From contig OX235265.1 of NCBI GenBank assembly GCA_944472135.2, forward strand, positions 39,901,459 to 39,965,458: a DNA stretch of 64,000 bases, read 5' to 3'. Origin of the DNA: Trichobilharzia regenti. Taxonomy: Eukaryota; Platyhelminthes; Trematoda; Strigeidida; Schistosomatidae. The notes below the pieces were generated by a model, which saw only the letters and a program-made list of their open reading frames with translations, had not been told where the DNA came from and searched no databases. The position numbers and the translations under genes were made by a program. This document shows positions 1 to 11,471 of the stretch, one piece after another (the first letter of the stretch is position 1; each line of letters opens with the position of its first letter).

Positions 1-1539
1 CTGTGAACACCTCCTGGAGTCAAGTCATTTAGCCCCGCGTGATTAAGCCTTCAAAGTTATTTACAGGACAAAATCCAACCATTTCAAAAGCTTATGTTTT
101 CTCCACTTATGCATAGACGAAGCTCTAGGTATACTTGAACAGAAACTTAAATAATGTGTTCAGAAACGTTTGGTCAAACCCTTTTCTTTACCTTGGTTAT
201 TGTAATGTTCTTTTTTATTGTATTTCACCACTTGAATTTATTCCACTTCACTTCATCTTCGCCGTCTTTACTGTTGTCACCATCGTACTGTTAACTTTTT
301 AAACAGCAGATGACCTACAATTTTAAAATCTCCATAGCAGTTCACTTATTTAGTCATTTTTAAAAGTTTTGTAATTCATGCACTTCGACTCTACCCCCTT
401 AAAACATCATTTTAATGGCCTTTATTCTTATCATTTGTATATTAACTGAGCAGTTTCTCGTGCCTTTTAATACCTTTTCCGTAATATAAATACAACTGTA
501 GAGCTTGAAAATGAATTCGTTGAAATGAGATATTTCTTCGCTGAAAAAACTCTGTTTTTTCTTATGAACTAATGGGTATATTTCGCGATATGAAATTAAG
601 TGTCTATCAATGACGATGTCAACGATACCGCCCAGTAGGATACCGTTCGCTCCACAGCCAGTCTTTAAAGTTCTACTAAGAATGACGTAGATTTTTAAGC
701 AACCCAGGAAAGAAAAAGGATGAACCATAAAGAAGAATAGGCAAGATGCATAGGTTGAAAAACTGTTACAGGATAAGTTTGGTTATGCCCGAGTGTCTTA
801 ACTTCTCAATATAAAAAGTCAGACGGAATATTTTTCAGAAATCGCTAAAATATGGTAAGACCGGAAGAAAGAATTTATTTTTAATGTAGCTGTGCTCTCT
901 GAGCTGGATAGGTTATTTGCGAAGCTTTCATCGCCCTACTTGGCAACATCTTCAGTGCATACCTCAAATTGAAGTGAGCTTTTAGATTTCCCTAAGAGTT
1001 TATTAGTCATCTCCTCTAGTGACCTTGGACGTGATTGGTTGTTTTTGTGTGTTTTGGAACTGAATTAGTCAAAGATACTTAAAGTCACACTAAGACTGAA
1101 CTCAAATGGATGTATATCGTCGGCATACCTAAGTGGTTATCTATTGATGAAAATCTACAAGATACTTGGCAAACAACTACACCTTCACAAATTTCAAACG
1201 AAACAATGCGCAAATGAAGTAGTAGAGATTAACTAGTCACTTCATTGGAAATGTAAACATATGAACCCCCGTTACTGTTTTGTTGACATGGTCAAAAGAA
1301 TGTAGGCATGTTAAGTCCACCCTGAGGTAATCGCACCTATGTTAATTTCTGTAGTTTATATAAATGTTATGATTCTGTGTGAGTACATTCTTTTTAAGTT
1401 TTTGAATCATGGGTACCCAGCTACAGTAGCTTGCTAGTTAACCATTCCAAGTGGCATCTCAATGGATTGATCTTATTAAGGTCGCATCAGTTCTTCTTGT
1501 TAGTTACACATGAGGAGAGGGACTTTTTGATTCGTTTTC
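1..1539. other. Region without a firm gene (one weak exon candidate)
   Basis: AT-rich sequence with no recognised domain. The only coding-like stretch is a possible minus-strand exon at 474-675, listed separately. No mobile-element protein or LTR was seen here. Confidence 0.4.
474..675 (-). CDS. Candidate internal exon of an unidentified host gene
   Basis: Read on the minus strand, a TTCTTAG acceptor precedes a 202-nt open stretch that ends at an AAAAG|GTATT donor. It encodes about 67 residues, including GILLGGIVDIVIDRHLISY and IYPLVHKKKQSFFSEEI, which looks more protein-like than the surrounding frames. The upstream splice phase would be 2 and the downstream phase 0. I do not recognise the family. 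No partner exons were found, so this could be a chance open frame. Confidence 0.22.
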
Positions 1540-2260
1540 CATTTCAAGAGTGAATTTTATTGCTGGATGGCAGCAATTAAATGTCTGCAGTAGTAGATTT
1601 GGGTCATTACTGTTATCACAAATAATATATTATTTGTGTATCCCACTTCAATACCACATTTTTGTCTGGAGACGGTGTCGTTGAAAGTGAACGGCACGTT
1701 CACAGTGCATCTCAGTAGTAATTCCTTCAAATATGCTGTTGGTATTTCAATGTTGAGACGGTTTTCATTCATATATTTACATATAAAGCAAACCGTTTCC
1801 ATGAGTGGGACATTGGTGAAAAGTGACTTTGTCGAAGGACAGCATAATTTTGTTATATATATTCAGGTCTTGAGTGTAGTCAATGGACTGAAAAGTATCA
1901 CGAAGCGAATTCGTGCAAAACTGTTTCCTTACAGGTTGCAGAATATCTTCCAGCCATTTTGAAGTAGAGTAGGAAGCGGAACCTGACATATCCAGAATTT
2001 GACGAAGTGGGAGACCAACCTTGTGTATGTTTGGTAAGTGTTGGTATCATTGAACCTATTGACCGGATCTGGTCATAGATGTCGCCACTGATTAGTTGAT
2101 TGGCCTTCATTGTCTTCAAGATGTCTGTGAGCTGCTTCTCTATCTGTTCCGTTTTGTTTCTTTCACCGAAAGGTTGGGAAAATTTATCCTCATTTGACAG
2201 TATATTGTTCATTTTCTCGAATGGTGCGTTGAAGATAAGGTCTACATAATTTCGCTATAT
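1540..2260 (-). pseudogene. Penelope-like element (PLE) reverse transcriptase relic
   Basis: Three overlapping minus-strand frames together follow the PLE reverse-transcriptase order seen intact at 34.3-35.1 kb. The first piece (1898-2212) matches the segment before the GLPKIHK motif. The next (1777-1989) has KWLEDILQPVRKQF followed by LSFD. The last (1557-1802) has IPTAYLKELLLRC, matching LTYLKDLLLLC. Frameshifts separate the blocks and the YVDD catalytic block is not visible, so the copy is dead. It is clearly more diverged than the copy in palindrome 1. Confidence 0.75.
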
Positions 2261-2377
2261 ATCGATACCAAATTCTAAATAAACATTCCTTTAACCAAGT
2301 CTTCGTTTTCTACCGTTACAGTTGCACTATTCAAGAATTAAGCAGAAGTCATCTATATGCTGTTTACAAATTACTGT

Positions 2378-2615
2378 TGTAACAACTGAAGATACGGGTC
2401 AGACAACAGATCGTCTTCTGATTGGCGGTATCTCACTGAAAGTTAATCTTTTATCTCTTTGTGAATGTTTCTTGAATGTCACATCATCTATATGTTAACT
2501 GTATCCACCTACGCAAAGCTTTTGTTATCATTTTTCTCACGACCAATATTGGGGACATAAACACTGACGCAAATTACTGTCTACCAACTTTGGCTAGCAG
2601 CCAGCTCTCACCACA
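2378..2615 (-). mobile_element. Solo LTR of gypsy family A, internally shortened
   Basis: On the minus strand it begins TGTGGTGAGAGCTGGCTGC and ends GTTGTTACA, the same termini as the 326-bp LTRs at 23,526 and 27,693. At 238 bp it has lost part of the middle and is clearly diverged. No gag or pol flanks it, so it is a solo LTR left by LTR-LTR recombination or truncation. Confidence 0.75.
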
Positions 2616-2745
2616 CTCTTCGTAGCATACTCTACACAACGAACAACATATCAGTATCTTATGGTGCTGATAGTTGTTTTATTGGCATCTGTAGCTTCCA
2701 TAATTCTTCAGTGGTACTCAGAACAATACTTGACTTCATTTTTAA

Positions 2746-2800
2746 AATTAAAACAAGTAACTCAGCGAAGAAACACATTTCAACGAATTTATTATTAAGT

Positions 2801-2844
<44 letters not shown>

Positions 2845-3705
2845 TTTTAAGAAATCATATCCTGTGAGGCAATTGAATCATCGGTGTGAATACACAAAAT
2901 AATAGTAATAGTAGTATGAAAGGTAAAAATCGTAAATAGAAGATTTCATAGGATTTATGGAACTTCGAAGGGGTGTGCAATTATAGCATTATTACGCAAA
3001 TCAACCAAATAAAAGTGTTACGTAATATTGTGTGAAATTTGATAACAGAATTTAAAGTTACAAAACAGAATTGATTTAAAATGACAAGGGGAACAAGTGA
3101 AATAATACCGAGGACATTTCAAAGTGAAAATAGTAATAGTAACAGGTGATGTAATAAAGGAAGAGTATACAAAGTGAATGAACAAAACGAAAAATTGGTA
3201 GGGCCATAATATGATTGCGGATTGATACATTTTAGCATAGAGGGATTAAGACCATGAAAGCTGGAGGGGTTGAACGAACTTTTTCTGTATACAGAGATAT
3301 GTCTTTTCTATTTCGTTGGCCAAAGCTTCAGCAGTACACATGAGTCGAATACTTTCACTTGTCATTCTAAATCAATTTTGTTTTTCAACGTTCAATACTG
3401 TTATTAAATTTCACACAATGTTACGTAACGTTTCTATATTTTTACTCAATTTGCCTACTAATCCTATAATTGTTCTATATATGACATTCAGTGTTTTGCC
3501 TTTTCACATTGAACTATGTTCACTATCACAAACATTTTATTGCATTTCACACTGCTATTATTATTATTATTTTATGTATTCACACCTATGATCCAATCGC
3601 CTCACAGGATATAATTTCTTAAAAAACCATAAATGTACGATTCCACAGCTTGATGCTAAATTCGTTGAAAAGAGTCTCTTCGTTGGATCACTACTTGTTA
3701 TGATT
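2746..3705. repeat. Imperfect foldback (inverted) repeat, arms about 330 bp
   Basis: The segment at about 2,746-3,105 reappears in reverse complement at about 3,350-3,705. Paired landmarks are TATCCTGTGAGGCAATTGAA at 2,858 with its complement near 3,590-3,612, TCAACGAATTTA near 2,780 with its complement at 3,658, and GTGAAATTTGATAACAG near 3,032 with its complement near 3,400. Arms are roughly 75-85% similar by eye around a spacer of about 250 bp. This looks like an old foldback or MITE-type element; no transposase is visible. Confidence 0.6.
2803..2841. repeat. (TA)n microsatellite
   Basis: About 39 bp of uninterrupted TA dinucleotides inside the left arm of the foldback repeat. The tract is missing from the right arm, so it expanded after the arms formed. 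Confidence 0.95.
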
Positions 3706-5097
3706 TTCTATATGTCCAAATGGGGATTTTCCATCAACTTTAACAATCCTCAGTTAAAGCCTAGAAAGAAAGTCAGGAACTATCACATCATGTCTATTCA
3801 ATAGTGATGAAAGACCTGTGAAAACAATCTATTTTGACTTGTTATTCTTATGGTAATTATCCAATTCTTTCCTCTCCTTGAAGCCTCCAATATCCATATC
3901 GTTACAAGTTGTGTTTCGCATATAGAATAGGTGTATAAACAAAATCAAGTATTTTATGAAAATGTCAATATTTTTCTGGATCCTGATATATATATATACG
4001 GCGTCAAGGGTATTTATTTTTAAAAATGGTAGTAATAATAGTGTTTTAGAATATCTAAGTTGAATTTTGACGCGCACACATAATGAAACTATTGCTATGC
4101 TATTCTAATAATCTACTCGACATAACAAAATGTATCAATTTCATTGTCAGTTAAATAAGAAGTTTATATTAGGCTTTACATTTTCTGATCCTTTATTAAT
4201 ACAAGATTTGTTGTGTTCTAACTTTTTGGCAATGTGAGATAGCTCAACGAATAAAATTGCTTCATCATCTTATACATCTTTTACTATCCAAATTGATCTA
4301 CTACTTATAAATGACAGCAATCATCATCATCATAAATTCATAAATATAAACCGGTAGTCAGACTGAAACAAACCACAGCAGGTGTCATAAGAATTATGTC
4401 AATAGAATTAATCAAAAAGAAATGAAGATGATCCCCAAGAATTTCGTCAACTTTAAAAAAGAAAGAAAACCTGACAGTGATAACCAGGTGAATACTTTGC
4501 ATACTACATTATATGACGCTACTATACAAAATTGACAGATAACAACATTACATAATAACAGATTGATCAAAGTAGTATAGAAAAATAAAGATAAAATTTT
4601 AAAACATTGGGTCGATATACAGAAAGCTCGTAAATTGTATGAAACAGATATTAAGAATGGGTTAAGTTGCAAGAGGAAAACCTTAATAATCAGTAGAGCA
4701 ACCTCATCAGATTTAGGACTGTAATGTTAGAAGATGAGAGACTTAGTAAAGGCATGTTTATTCAGAGTTTGATATATCTATACAGCGAAATTATGTACAC
4801 CTCATCTGAAAATCGTCATTTGCACAAACCTTCCGTATTGTGTTTCTTTGTCTTCTTGTTCTGTCCCTCATGTTCTGCCTTTAAAGCTGGTTCACTTCTT
4901 GTCTTCGACGTCAAATATCTCTCTATACTGCTTGATGTTTTCATACCCATGAATGTCTCTTTAAATACTGCTGATGAGTATTATTAGTAGTACACACCTC
5001 AGTACTATGAAACAGTACCAGAAAAGTGGTAGACAAAAACTTATATTAAGGAAGACATATTAAAGTTTGATACTAATAAATAAAAAAAACAGTCAAT
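3706..5097. other. AT-rich region without recognisable gene
   Basis: Only short, low-complexity open frames occur here, rich in Ile, Tyr and Phe codons, as expected in AT-rich spacer. No repeat family from elsewhere in the window was recognised. Confidence 0.5.
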
Positions 5098-5345
5098 TAG
5101 AGAACCATTGCAAAACCAGATTCACCTATTTTATCACAGTTTGGGACTCTTCATCAGTACACATCCACCAGGGGTCGAACCCAAGACCTAGCGATTACAA
5201 GGCGGCCGCATAGACCATTCACCCATAGGGATCCGATCCTATGGCCCCTGAACTACCTAACCCTAACCCGTTGCCCCCACGTTTTCCAGTGGTTCTCTAA
5301 CTGATGTCAGCTTATGATGAAATCCTCCATGCAATTTACTACAGA
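5098..5345. mobile_element. Inverted pair of tRNA/hammerhead-type SINE fragments
   Basis: The left part (about 5,098-5,270) lies on the minus strand. In reverse complement it contains a B-box-like GGGTTCGACCCCTGGTGG, then GTGTACTGATGAAGAGTCCC, the hammerhead-like motif of this SINE family. The right part (about 5,281-5,345) is the plus-strand 3' tail, TTTTCCAGTGGTTCTCTAAC, of another copy. The two are head-to-head, as in the pairs at 17.6 and 20.3 kb. Cleavage-side residues are decayed. Confidence 0.7.
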
Positions 5346-5569
5346 TGTTCGAAAATTATCGCATGGTGATAGGTGTCACAAGTAAATGTCTAGAGGAAGT
5401 TAAACGAAGAGATTCACAACAACAGTCTCCAAGTCTTCAGTCTGAAGCTTCATCAGTTCATCAAATTGAGCTAATCTAAGATAAATTATCTGAATGAGTC
5501 CTTTCACTTAATAATAATAATAATAATAATGACATGGAGATAAGCACAAAGTTCTCATAGGCTGTTTTT

Positions 5570-6935
5570 TCGGGCACCATGCTCAACCAAAGAAACTGAT
5601 GCGTTATTAGCTAAATCGTTTGCACACGCCTCCTCGTTTAGTACTAATTACAAAATAATTGCAGGGGAATTCAATTTCCAGACGTCAACTGGTTAAGTGG
5701 TTCCGGCCCCGAACGCTTCGACGAATTACTTGCCACTATCGACTGTTATGGATGGCAACAACACGTCCAGACACCTACTCATGGTGACAACATGTCGGAC
5801 CTTGTTTTTTGTCATGACACAATCCCAGTATCCACGTATGTTGGTAATCGATTTTCCAGTAGTGACCATAGAATGGTACTCTGCTCTCTGCCTTTCTCAC
5901 CACTAAATACAGGAAACAAACAAGATTCAGGAAGCACAATATGTCGTAGTTAAAAATATACAGACTGGGGATTAGTCCAAGAACTTATTCGACTCTGTCA
6001 ATGGGATTACTATTTTACCACTGACTCCCTGGAGGCTTTAGTGTCCCTATCTTGCAGAAATGTTACCTTTTGTCTAGATACTGTCGCTCCCAATAAGGTA
6101 TTGAAATTAAGTAGGCATCAAGCTGAATTCATTCCAAAGGTACACCGTAAAAAGTTAAGAAAGTTGATGAAACAGTACTATTGCACTAGGGATATATCAC
6201 TACTGCACTTAATCCATGAGTCACACGAATCTATCAAGCGCCTACGCTCTCAAAAGGACCTCGACGTAGAGTTAACGGCACTTGAAAGTACCTCCAAAGT
6301 TTATAACTTAACAGCATTTCTTAAAAAACGAATGCAGTCGGGAAATCCCCTACTTACTTCACGATAAAGTAATCTACAATGAGCCTGCCATCATCTGTGA
6401 ACTTTTCAGTGAGTAGTTTGCGAACTTTAGTCTAGAAACGCACATCCCTGGTGAAACTGCACCCCTTACTAGCTCTTCCCTCGGGAGAATAGTGTTCACC
6501 AACTAATTAATAGAACAAGCAGTTAAAAGCCTTAAACCTTCTACTAGCACGGGATGGTTTCGCTTCAATGATTTCCTAAATTCTTTTCAACATCTGTGGA
6601 CACTGGCACACACCCTAATGAGTGGAAAACTAGCTTTATAATTCTACACTACAAATCTGGTGATATGGCAAACGTTCGCAATTACAGACCCATAAACATA
6701 AGCCCGGTTAACTCGCGAATCATGGAGAAAGTTGTCAAAGATCAGATTATATACTTAGGGAAGATCTTGTTACAAGGTCTCAACACGGATTTCTCAAAAA
6801 TAGGTCCTGTGTTACTTGCCACTTCGACTTTTTCAACTGCATAACTACTAGTCGCGAAGCACGTGAGCTAGTCGTTGTTCTTTACTGCGATATATCTAGG
6901 GCATTTGACACAGTATTTCAACAGGCTACTGCATA
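5570..6935 (+). pseudogene. CR1-clade non-LTR retrotransposon relic, endonuclease to RT start
   Basis: Fragments in several frames follow the EN-RT order of SR1/Perere-like CR1 elements. The end of the APE-type endonuclease is at about 5,660-5,890, with FNFPDVNW, MSDLVFCHDT and SSSDHRMVLCS (the terminal SDH motif). A linker ORF is at 6,041-6,367. RT block 1, WKTSFIILHYKSGD and NVRNYRPINISPV, is at about 6,620-6,720. The palm start, YCDISRAFDTV, is near 6,880-6,915. Stops and frameshifts are frequent. The remaining RT appears about 1.7 kb downstream (8,655-9,665), so the copy was split by later insertions. Confidence 0.8.
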
Positions 6936-6936
6936 C

Positions 6937-7115
6937 TTCCGTCAACAGCTGTCTTTGCCGGCTCCATACTGAGGATCAAGTGGCCACAAATAAACAGCGA
7001 CAAGGAACTATGGGAATACACGAACCAAGAAACCATTGGTCAACTAATATATAGAAAGAAACGTAGATGGATTGGCTAAAAATCCGTCAAATGACATCAC
7101 GCGTCAGGCCTTCGA
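6937..7115 (+). pseudogene. C-terminal fragment of a second non-LTR element
   Basis: The region contains a NSCLRSI-like stretch, TNQETIGQLI, RRWIG and a DITRQA-like end, in shifted frames. This matches the C-terminal tail at 30,617-30,800 (TNQEPLVKQ, CRWIGYTLRK, DITRQA). It abuts the CR1 relic and helps explain the break in that element. Confidence 0.65.
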
Positions 7116-7372
7116 GCGGAGCTCATGATTGCTCTGTGGCATCTATCCTGCCTAGACCTGAGCTTCTCCTCTCCGTTAATTCGCTGCTTGCTTCTTCTCT
7201 TCTATTTGACTCATAATAGAAGTTCAACAGATCTACAGTTAGACTGAAGTTGAACAAGACTTGAAGCCACTTATTTATACATACCATATAATATGTCAAG
7301 CTAGTGGCACGTAGTAACTCAACATCCTTAAAAACTCTCATGTCACCATATTGGGAGGCTGAGTAACATTTT

Positions 7373-7472
7373 ATTTTTGATTACAGGTCGATTTCACATA
7401 GTATTTTTGGTACAAGTATGGAATTTTCAGCATGGATATCGGTAGCCCAAATTTTGTAGGCCGATCATAAAT
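7373..7472 (-). mobile_element. 3' fragment of the second tRNA-type SINE family
   Basis: It matches, with scattered differences, the body of the SINEs at 12,755-12,938 and 59,909-60,085. The landmark is ATCGGTAGCCCAAATTTTG, read on the plus strand. The tRNA-like head with the A and B boxes is missing. Confidence 0.6.
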
Positions 7473-7635
7473 ACATATGAGCAACACGTTTTACCTCAAA
7501 TAGAGATGGAATCGGGTTACAAACATATCTAAATCAACTAACAGGTACAAAATACCATACAACTGCAAGTGGCGGTAGTGGCTGACTCTGGTGCAGTGAA
7601 ACAAATCTGCCTGGCACTGACCGACATTAGTCTGC

Positions 7636-7880
7636 ATCGAGTACAATTCACTTCTGATGTTACTTACGATTACACTGCCGAGAAAATGGTACGAATATAT
7701 TACTCATCTGTCTACAACTCAAGAAAAAGATTCGAGGCCGTACACAGAAATGTTATGTGGGAGAAATGACATCAAGCTTTATTTTTTAGCCAAGTATTGG
7801 TAATCTATCCAACAAATATTTGGGTTTTTTGTTAATGTGAAGGCAACATACGTATATTCCTGATGTGTTCCATTGAATGA
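7636..7880 (-). mobile_element. PLE 3' end/UTR repeat fragment
   Basis: This stretch parallels 10,215-10,440 (shared landmarks GTTACTTACGAT, TCAAGCTT, TTTTTGTTAATG), where the same repeat runs directly into a Penelope C-terminal coding relic. It is therefore read as the 3' part of the same PLE subfamily. Too little coding sequence remains to be certain. Confidence 0.5.
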
Positions 7881-8654
7881 CTAGTTAGTAGACTGTCCTC
7901 ACAAACTAAAGACAAAAAAGACAGCAACTACGTATTTATGCCACAAACCAAATATATGTAATTTAAATAAGATTCATGCCTGGAGTGTCCTAAGTTGATA
8001 GGGACGCCAGTTTACAGGTATCATTAATATGATAAATAATGTGTACAACGAGTAGGCGTATTTACAATGATTTACTTAAACAAGATATGTAAATATAAAT
8101 AAATTTAGTCAAAATGCGCGTCATTTTTGTTGTCTGCGATACTGCCTATAAGTATGATAGGTTATTCATAAAGTGATGAAATTGTTTTGTAAAACGTAGA
8201 TTAGTTCACTGATAACAATGTTTACAGCAATATTATCTTCCAGTGTCTCACCACAGAGGTAAGTGTACAGTGAAACTTACAAAGAAGTATTGTTACAGCA
8301 GCACGTAATTTTGAGTCTAACGCGACTTAGAACCACAGTGATGAAAAGATTAATCTATACGTAATGATTAATGGAGCATCTAGGAGCTGGAAATTATCAT
8401 CACGCGCGACAGTCAGAACATAAATACAAGCATGAGAATATTTCTATAACTCCTCAAATAACCAGATTTATCGGCGCCGTACAAGTAGTTTCCAGGTTTT
8501 TTTATTCGTATAAAGATGATATTCCACAACTGTCATCCAGGTTGCCCCAAAGTTTGAAACACTTTGGTAAAAAGCAATCATACTCATGACAGTGGTGGAA
8601 CTCAGTTACGCATGACTTATAATCAGTCAGTTCGTGAAATATCGCTATAGCGAA

Positions 8655-9665
8655 TCACTTTAAAGGAGATATATCTCCTCATATTAGAAACAGTCGACCC
8701 AAGTGGCCGCTTACTTTACCTCAAAAATCCAGAATGTGAAAACAACTTAACAGAATTTGTAACTGCTACACCTCAGGTAAACCATTCCTATAGGCTGACG
8801 ACCTCAAAGTCGTCTACTCCCACTACACTCATAAATTAAGCGATATGATAAGTAAAATACATCTTGAACTAAGTGGTCCCGCAACATGGTGTGCTGAATG
8901 CTGTCTAAAGTTTAACATTGACAAATGCGGCTGGATTTGCACCTTAAAAAGTAACCTCTACCTGACTCTCGAAGTAAATGGGCACTAACTAACCAAGCTC
9001 AACTCAGTCGTAGATCTCGGTATCAGATACTCTAGTAATTTAGCGTTTTCCGAACAAACTCGCTATACTAGACATAAAATACACAGACTCCTTGGATAAA
9101 TAACTCCCAAATTTCTTGTTGTGAAACTACGGTTTTATTACACAAAGTATGTGTCCGACCTATTTTAGCATATTGCCCGTTTATTCTTAGCGGATTGCGA
9201 CAGAATGACAAGCTTAAATTGAGGGGAATTCAGCTGCAATTTACCTCAAGAACTCTTGGTTTAGAATGTTGTCTCAACTACCCGGAGCGTTGCGACAGAC
9301 TGACATTAGAACCAATCTGTGAAAGACGTATTAAGCTAAGCATTATTTTTTAATACAAGCTAACTAATCTTTACTATCATTCCTCCACGCCAATGACTAA
9401 ATCTACTGCTGGCATCAGTTACAATCTCAGTAATGATGACAACCCAGGTGGTATAAAGCATCGTCAGACTTACATGTGGTTCAACCTCTCCTTAAATAAG
9501 TTTTCAGTCATTTGAAATAGACTACCAGCTGATGGACATAATGCAAACAAACAACCAGTGTTCATCTCCTCTGTCATCAGACTGCTTAAAGATGACAATC
9601 AACTTCTACGTTTGACTCTTACACCCTCTTTTTCACCCTACACAGATATTTTAAGTTCTTTAAAC
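8655..9665 (+). pseudogene. CR1-clade RT C-terminal half (rest of the split copy)
   Basis: Broken frames carry the downstream part of a CR1-type RT: DDLKVVYS near the catalytic block at about 8,800, then WCAECCLKFNIDKC, then RPILAYCPFILSGLRQ and LRGIQLQFTSRTLGLECC at about 9,155-9,265, then PERCDRLTLEPICERRIKL. These follow the thumb and C-terminal order expected after the piece at 5.57-6.93 kb. Stops are common. The AT-rich tail after 9,600 is probably 3' UTR. Confidence 0.75.
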
Positions 9666-10214
9666 GTTTAGTTACAACAAACTACAATTATAAATTTTAA
9701 TATTATTGGAACTAGGTGATAAACATTTCTACACAGGACAATAAGATTAGTTCACACATAATATAAAAGTTAGCATAACGGGACTAGTTAGTTTGTGTAC
9801 CAAAATAATCATAGTTACTTTTACAGTATATATCACTCCTTGAGGAATCCACTTGCATTCTCCTGTGCTGCTGTCGTTTTTCTTCTGTCTTCTCTCTCAA
9901 CATTTTAGCTTCTATTTGGCATTTTTAATTAGCATGAAGAATGTAGATATTTGACCACTTATAATGACTGACGATCTGCAAGCATTATCAGTCCCGTATC
10001 CTACAACTGCCTCGTGAATTACACATTACCCTCCCCCACGACGCATCCTGGATTACAGTTGTGAAATATACCTTTATACCAATGCGAAAGCATTAATTTA
10101 TAATACTTCACGATTGTAACTTATAACATGACTGATCTTGCCTGTAAAAATTGCTTGCATTTCTTGTAGACAACCATTTATAAGAAAATATAAGAAAAAT
10201 ATCATTATTATTAG
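9666..10214. other. Spacer with a diverged copy of repeat F
   Basis: No coding signal. About 10,095-10,180 resembles repeat F of palindrome 2 (shared TACTTCACGATTG, TTATAACAT and GCCTGTA), but is much more diverged. Confidence 0.4.
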
Positions 10215-10640
10215 TCTTCGTTGAGTTCAATTCACTTCGGGTGTTACTTACGATGAAAATGCTGAGAACACTATACAAGTATATCACTTATTCTTAAATT
10301 AATACCCAATTTGGACATAAATCAACAATAAGATTCCATTTTGTACACACCAAAGTTATATGAGGGAAATGTCTTCAAGCTTCATTTTTCACCCAATTAT
10401 ATGTAATACATCCAAAACATACTTGGATGTTTTTGTTAATGAGAATTTCTTCCGAATACAAAGGTTTGCCTTCTTCAAGTGGATTTCTATTGCTTCAGCT
10501 CTATGTAGGAGACGAACTCGTAAAGCAAAATTAAAGTTAGTCGGAATGCGATAAATAATTTTAAACGCAGTAATAACGTCAACCTTATGCTTAACCATGC
10601 TGCATAATGCTCGGAAAATGATGATGAACCTGCCAAACAT
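10215..10640 (-). pseudogene. PLE C-terminal (post GIY-YIG) relic with 3' UTR
   Basis: The minus-strand frame at 10,389-10,640 encodes VKHKVDVITAFKIIY, then RAEAIEIHLKKANLC. It matches the C-terminus of the palindrome 1 PLE (VNHKTDVNTAFRLFY, YAEAIAIHKLKPPSLC). The non-coding stretch at 10,215-10,388 is its probable 3' UTR and is shared with 7.64-7.88 kb. No RT is attached, so it is a 5'-truncated insertion. Confidence 0.75.
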
Positions 10641-10665
10641 ATATATATATATATATATATATATT
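10641..10665. repeat. (AT)n microsatellite
   Basis: A run of AT dinucleotides directly beside the PLE relic. Penelope-like elements often insert at or next to TA-rich tracts; that link is inference here. Confidence 0.9.
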
Positions 10666-10870
10666 AGAGTAGAGCCAGAGATCAGGATCTAATTCAAATA
10701 ATACTTATCTATGCCTGTACAATTGGTGTGTTCTACATAGGTGGGAATACGTATGTATTTTATCATACTATTATTATTATTGAATATGCCTACTAATCGT
10801 ATGTGTAATTTATCATATTGATGACACCTGTAAACTGGCGTCCTTTATGTACAAAAAATGAGAATATACT

Positions 10871-10876
10871 TTTATT
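10871..10876 (-). terminator. Candidate poly(A) signal for the KICS2-like gene
   Basis: AATAAA on the minus strand, about 235 nt downstream of the stop codon at 11,109. It is the first canonical hexamer met in the 3' direction. It sits in a TTA-repeat tract, so chance is possible. Confidence 0.35.
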
Positions 10877-11108
10877 ATTATTATTGTTAATAGAAGGAAG
10901 ACATGTACGTTCACACTACTTTATATCTCGTTCTTATATACGATATAAAACTATACAACTATATACACGTTTTTCTCCTCTCTACGAGGTTGAGAAATAC
11001 AGGGATAATTTTTATGATGCAGAAATCATCCAAATTAACAGAAGTATAAAAGAAATCCAATGCATTATCAAAAAAATAAATAAAAATAAGCAAACAAACC
11101 CTGATAAA

Positions 11109-11471
11109 CTAGTGAAAAAACAAGGATCGTAGATAGTTTCGTTCAGATGATGATGATGAGGCGGATGTTTGTTGACGTTGTCTTAATAGATTAACAACTT
11201 GATGTAAACACACTGTCTCTGTAAGCATTGATATAAACTCGTTGATTGATTTATCTTTTGGAGATTTTAAACCTTCATAAACTAGTGCTAAGTATACACG
11301 ACGCTCTATTTTTTTAATGTAATATGTATGCGACAGCTTTTCATCGTATACATAACGTGGTTGTTTTAGTAATTCATTAAGATTATCGTTTTCATCATCA
11401 CTTCCATGATGAAGTGTACTGTTGATTTGCATCACAATTGTATACACGTCGACTGGAGATAAACAACTACC
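11109..11471 (-). CDS. KICS2: KICS2-like last exon (C-terminus, 120 residues)
   Basis: A CTTACAG acceptor leads into GSCLSPVDVYTIV in phase 0; the stop is at 11,109-11,111. The segment RYVYDEKLSHTYYIKKIE followed by LALVYE and FISMLTETV aligns with the vertebrate C-terminal block built around HFYDDK and FISFLNEV. A serine run (SASSSSSE) near the end is lineage-specific. The LTR at 11,509 lies 37 bp upstream of this acceptor. Confidence 0.8.
   Translation of the reverse strand, partial: GSCLSPVDVYTIVMQINSTLHHGSDDENDNLNELLKQPRYVYDEKLSHTYYIKKIERRVYLALVYEGLKSPKDKSINEFISMLTETVCLHQVVNLLRQRQQTSASSSSSERNYLRSLFFH

Noticed and set aside
7123..7341. Host gene frame on the minus strand
   Set aside because: No motif, no convincing splice sites, and it lies among repeat fragments.
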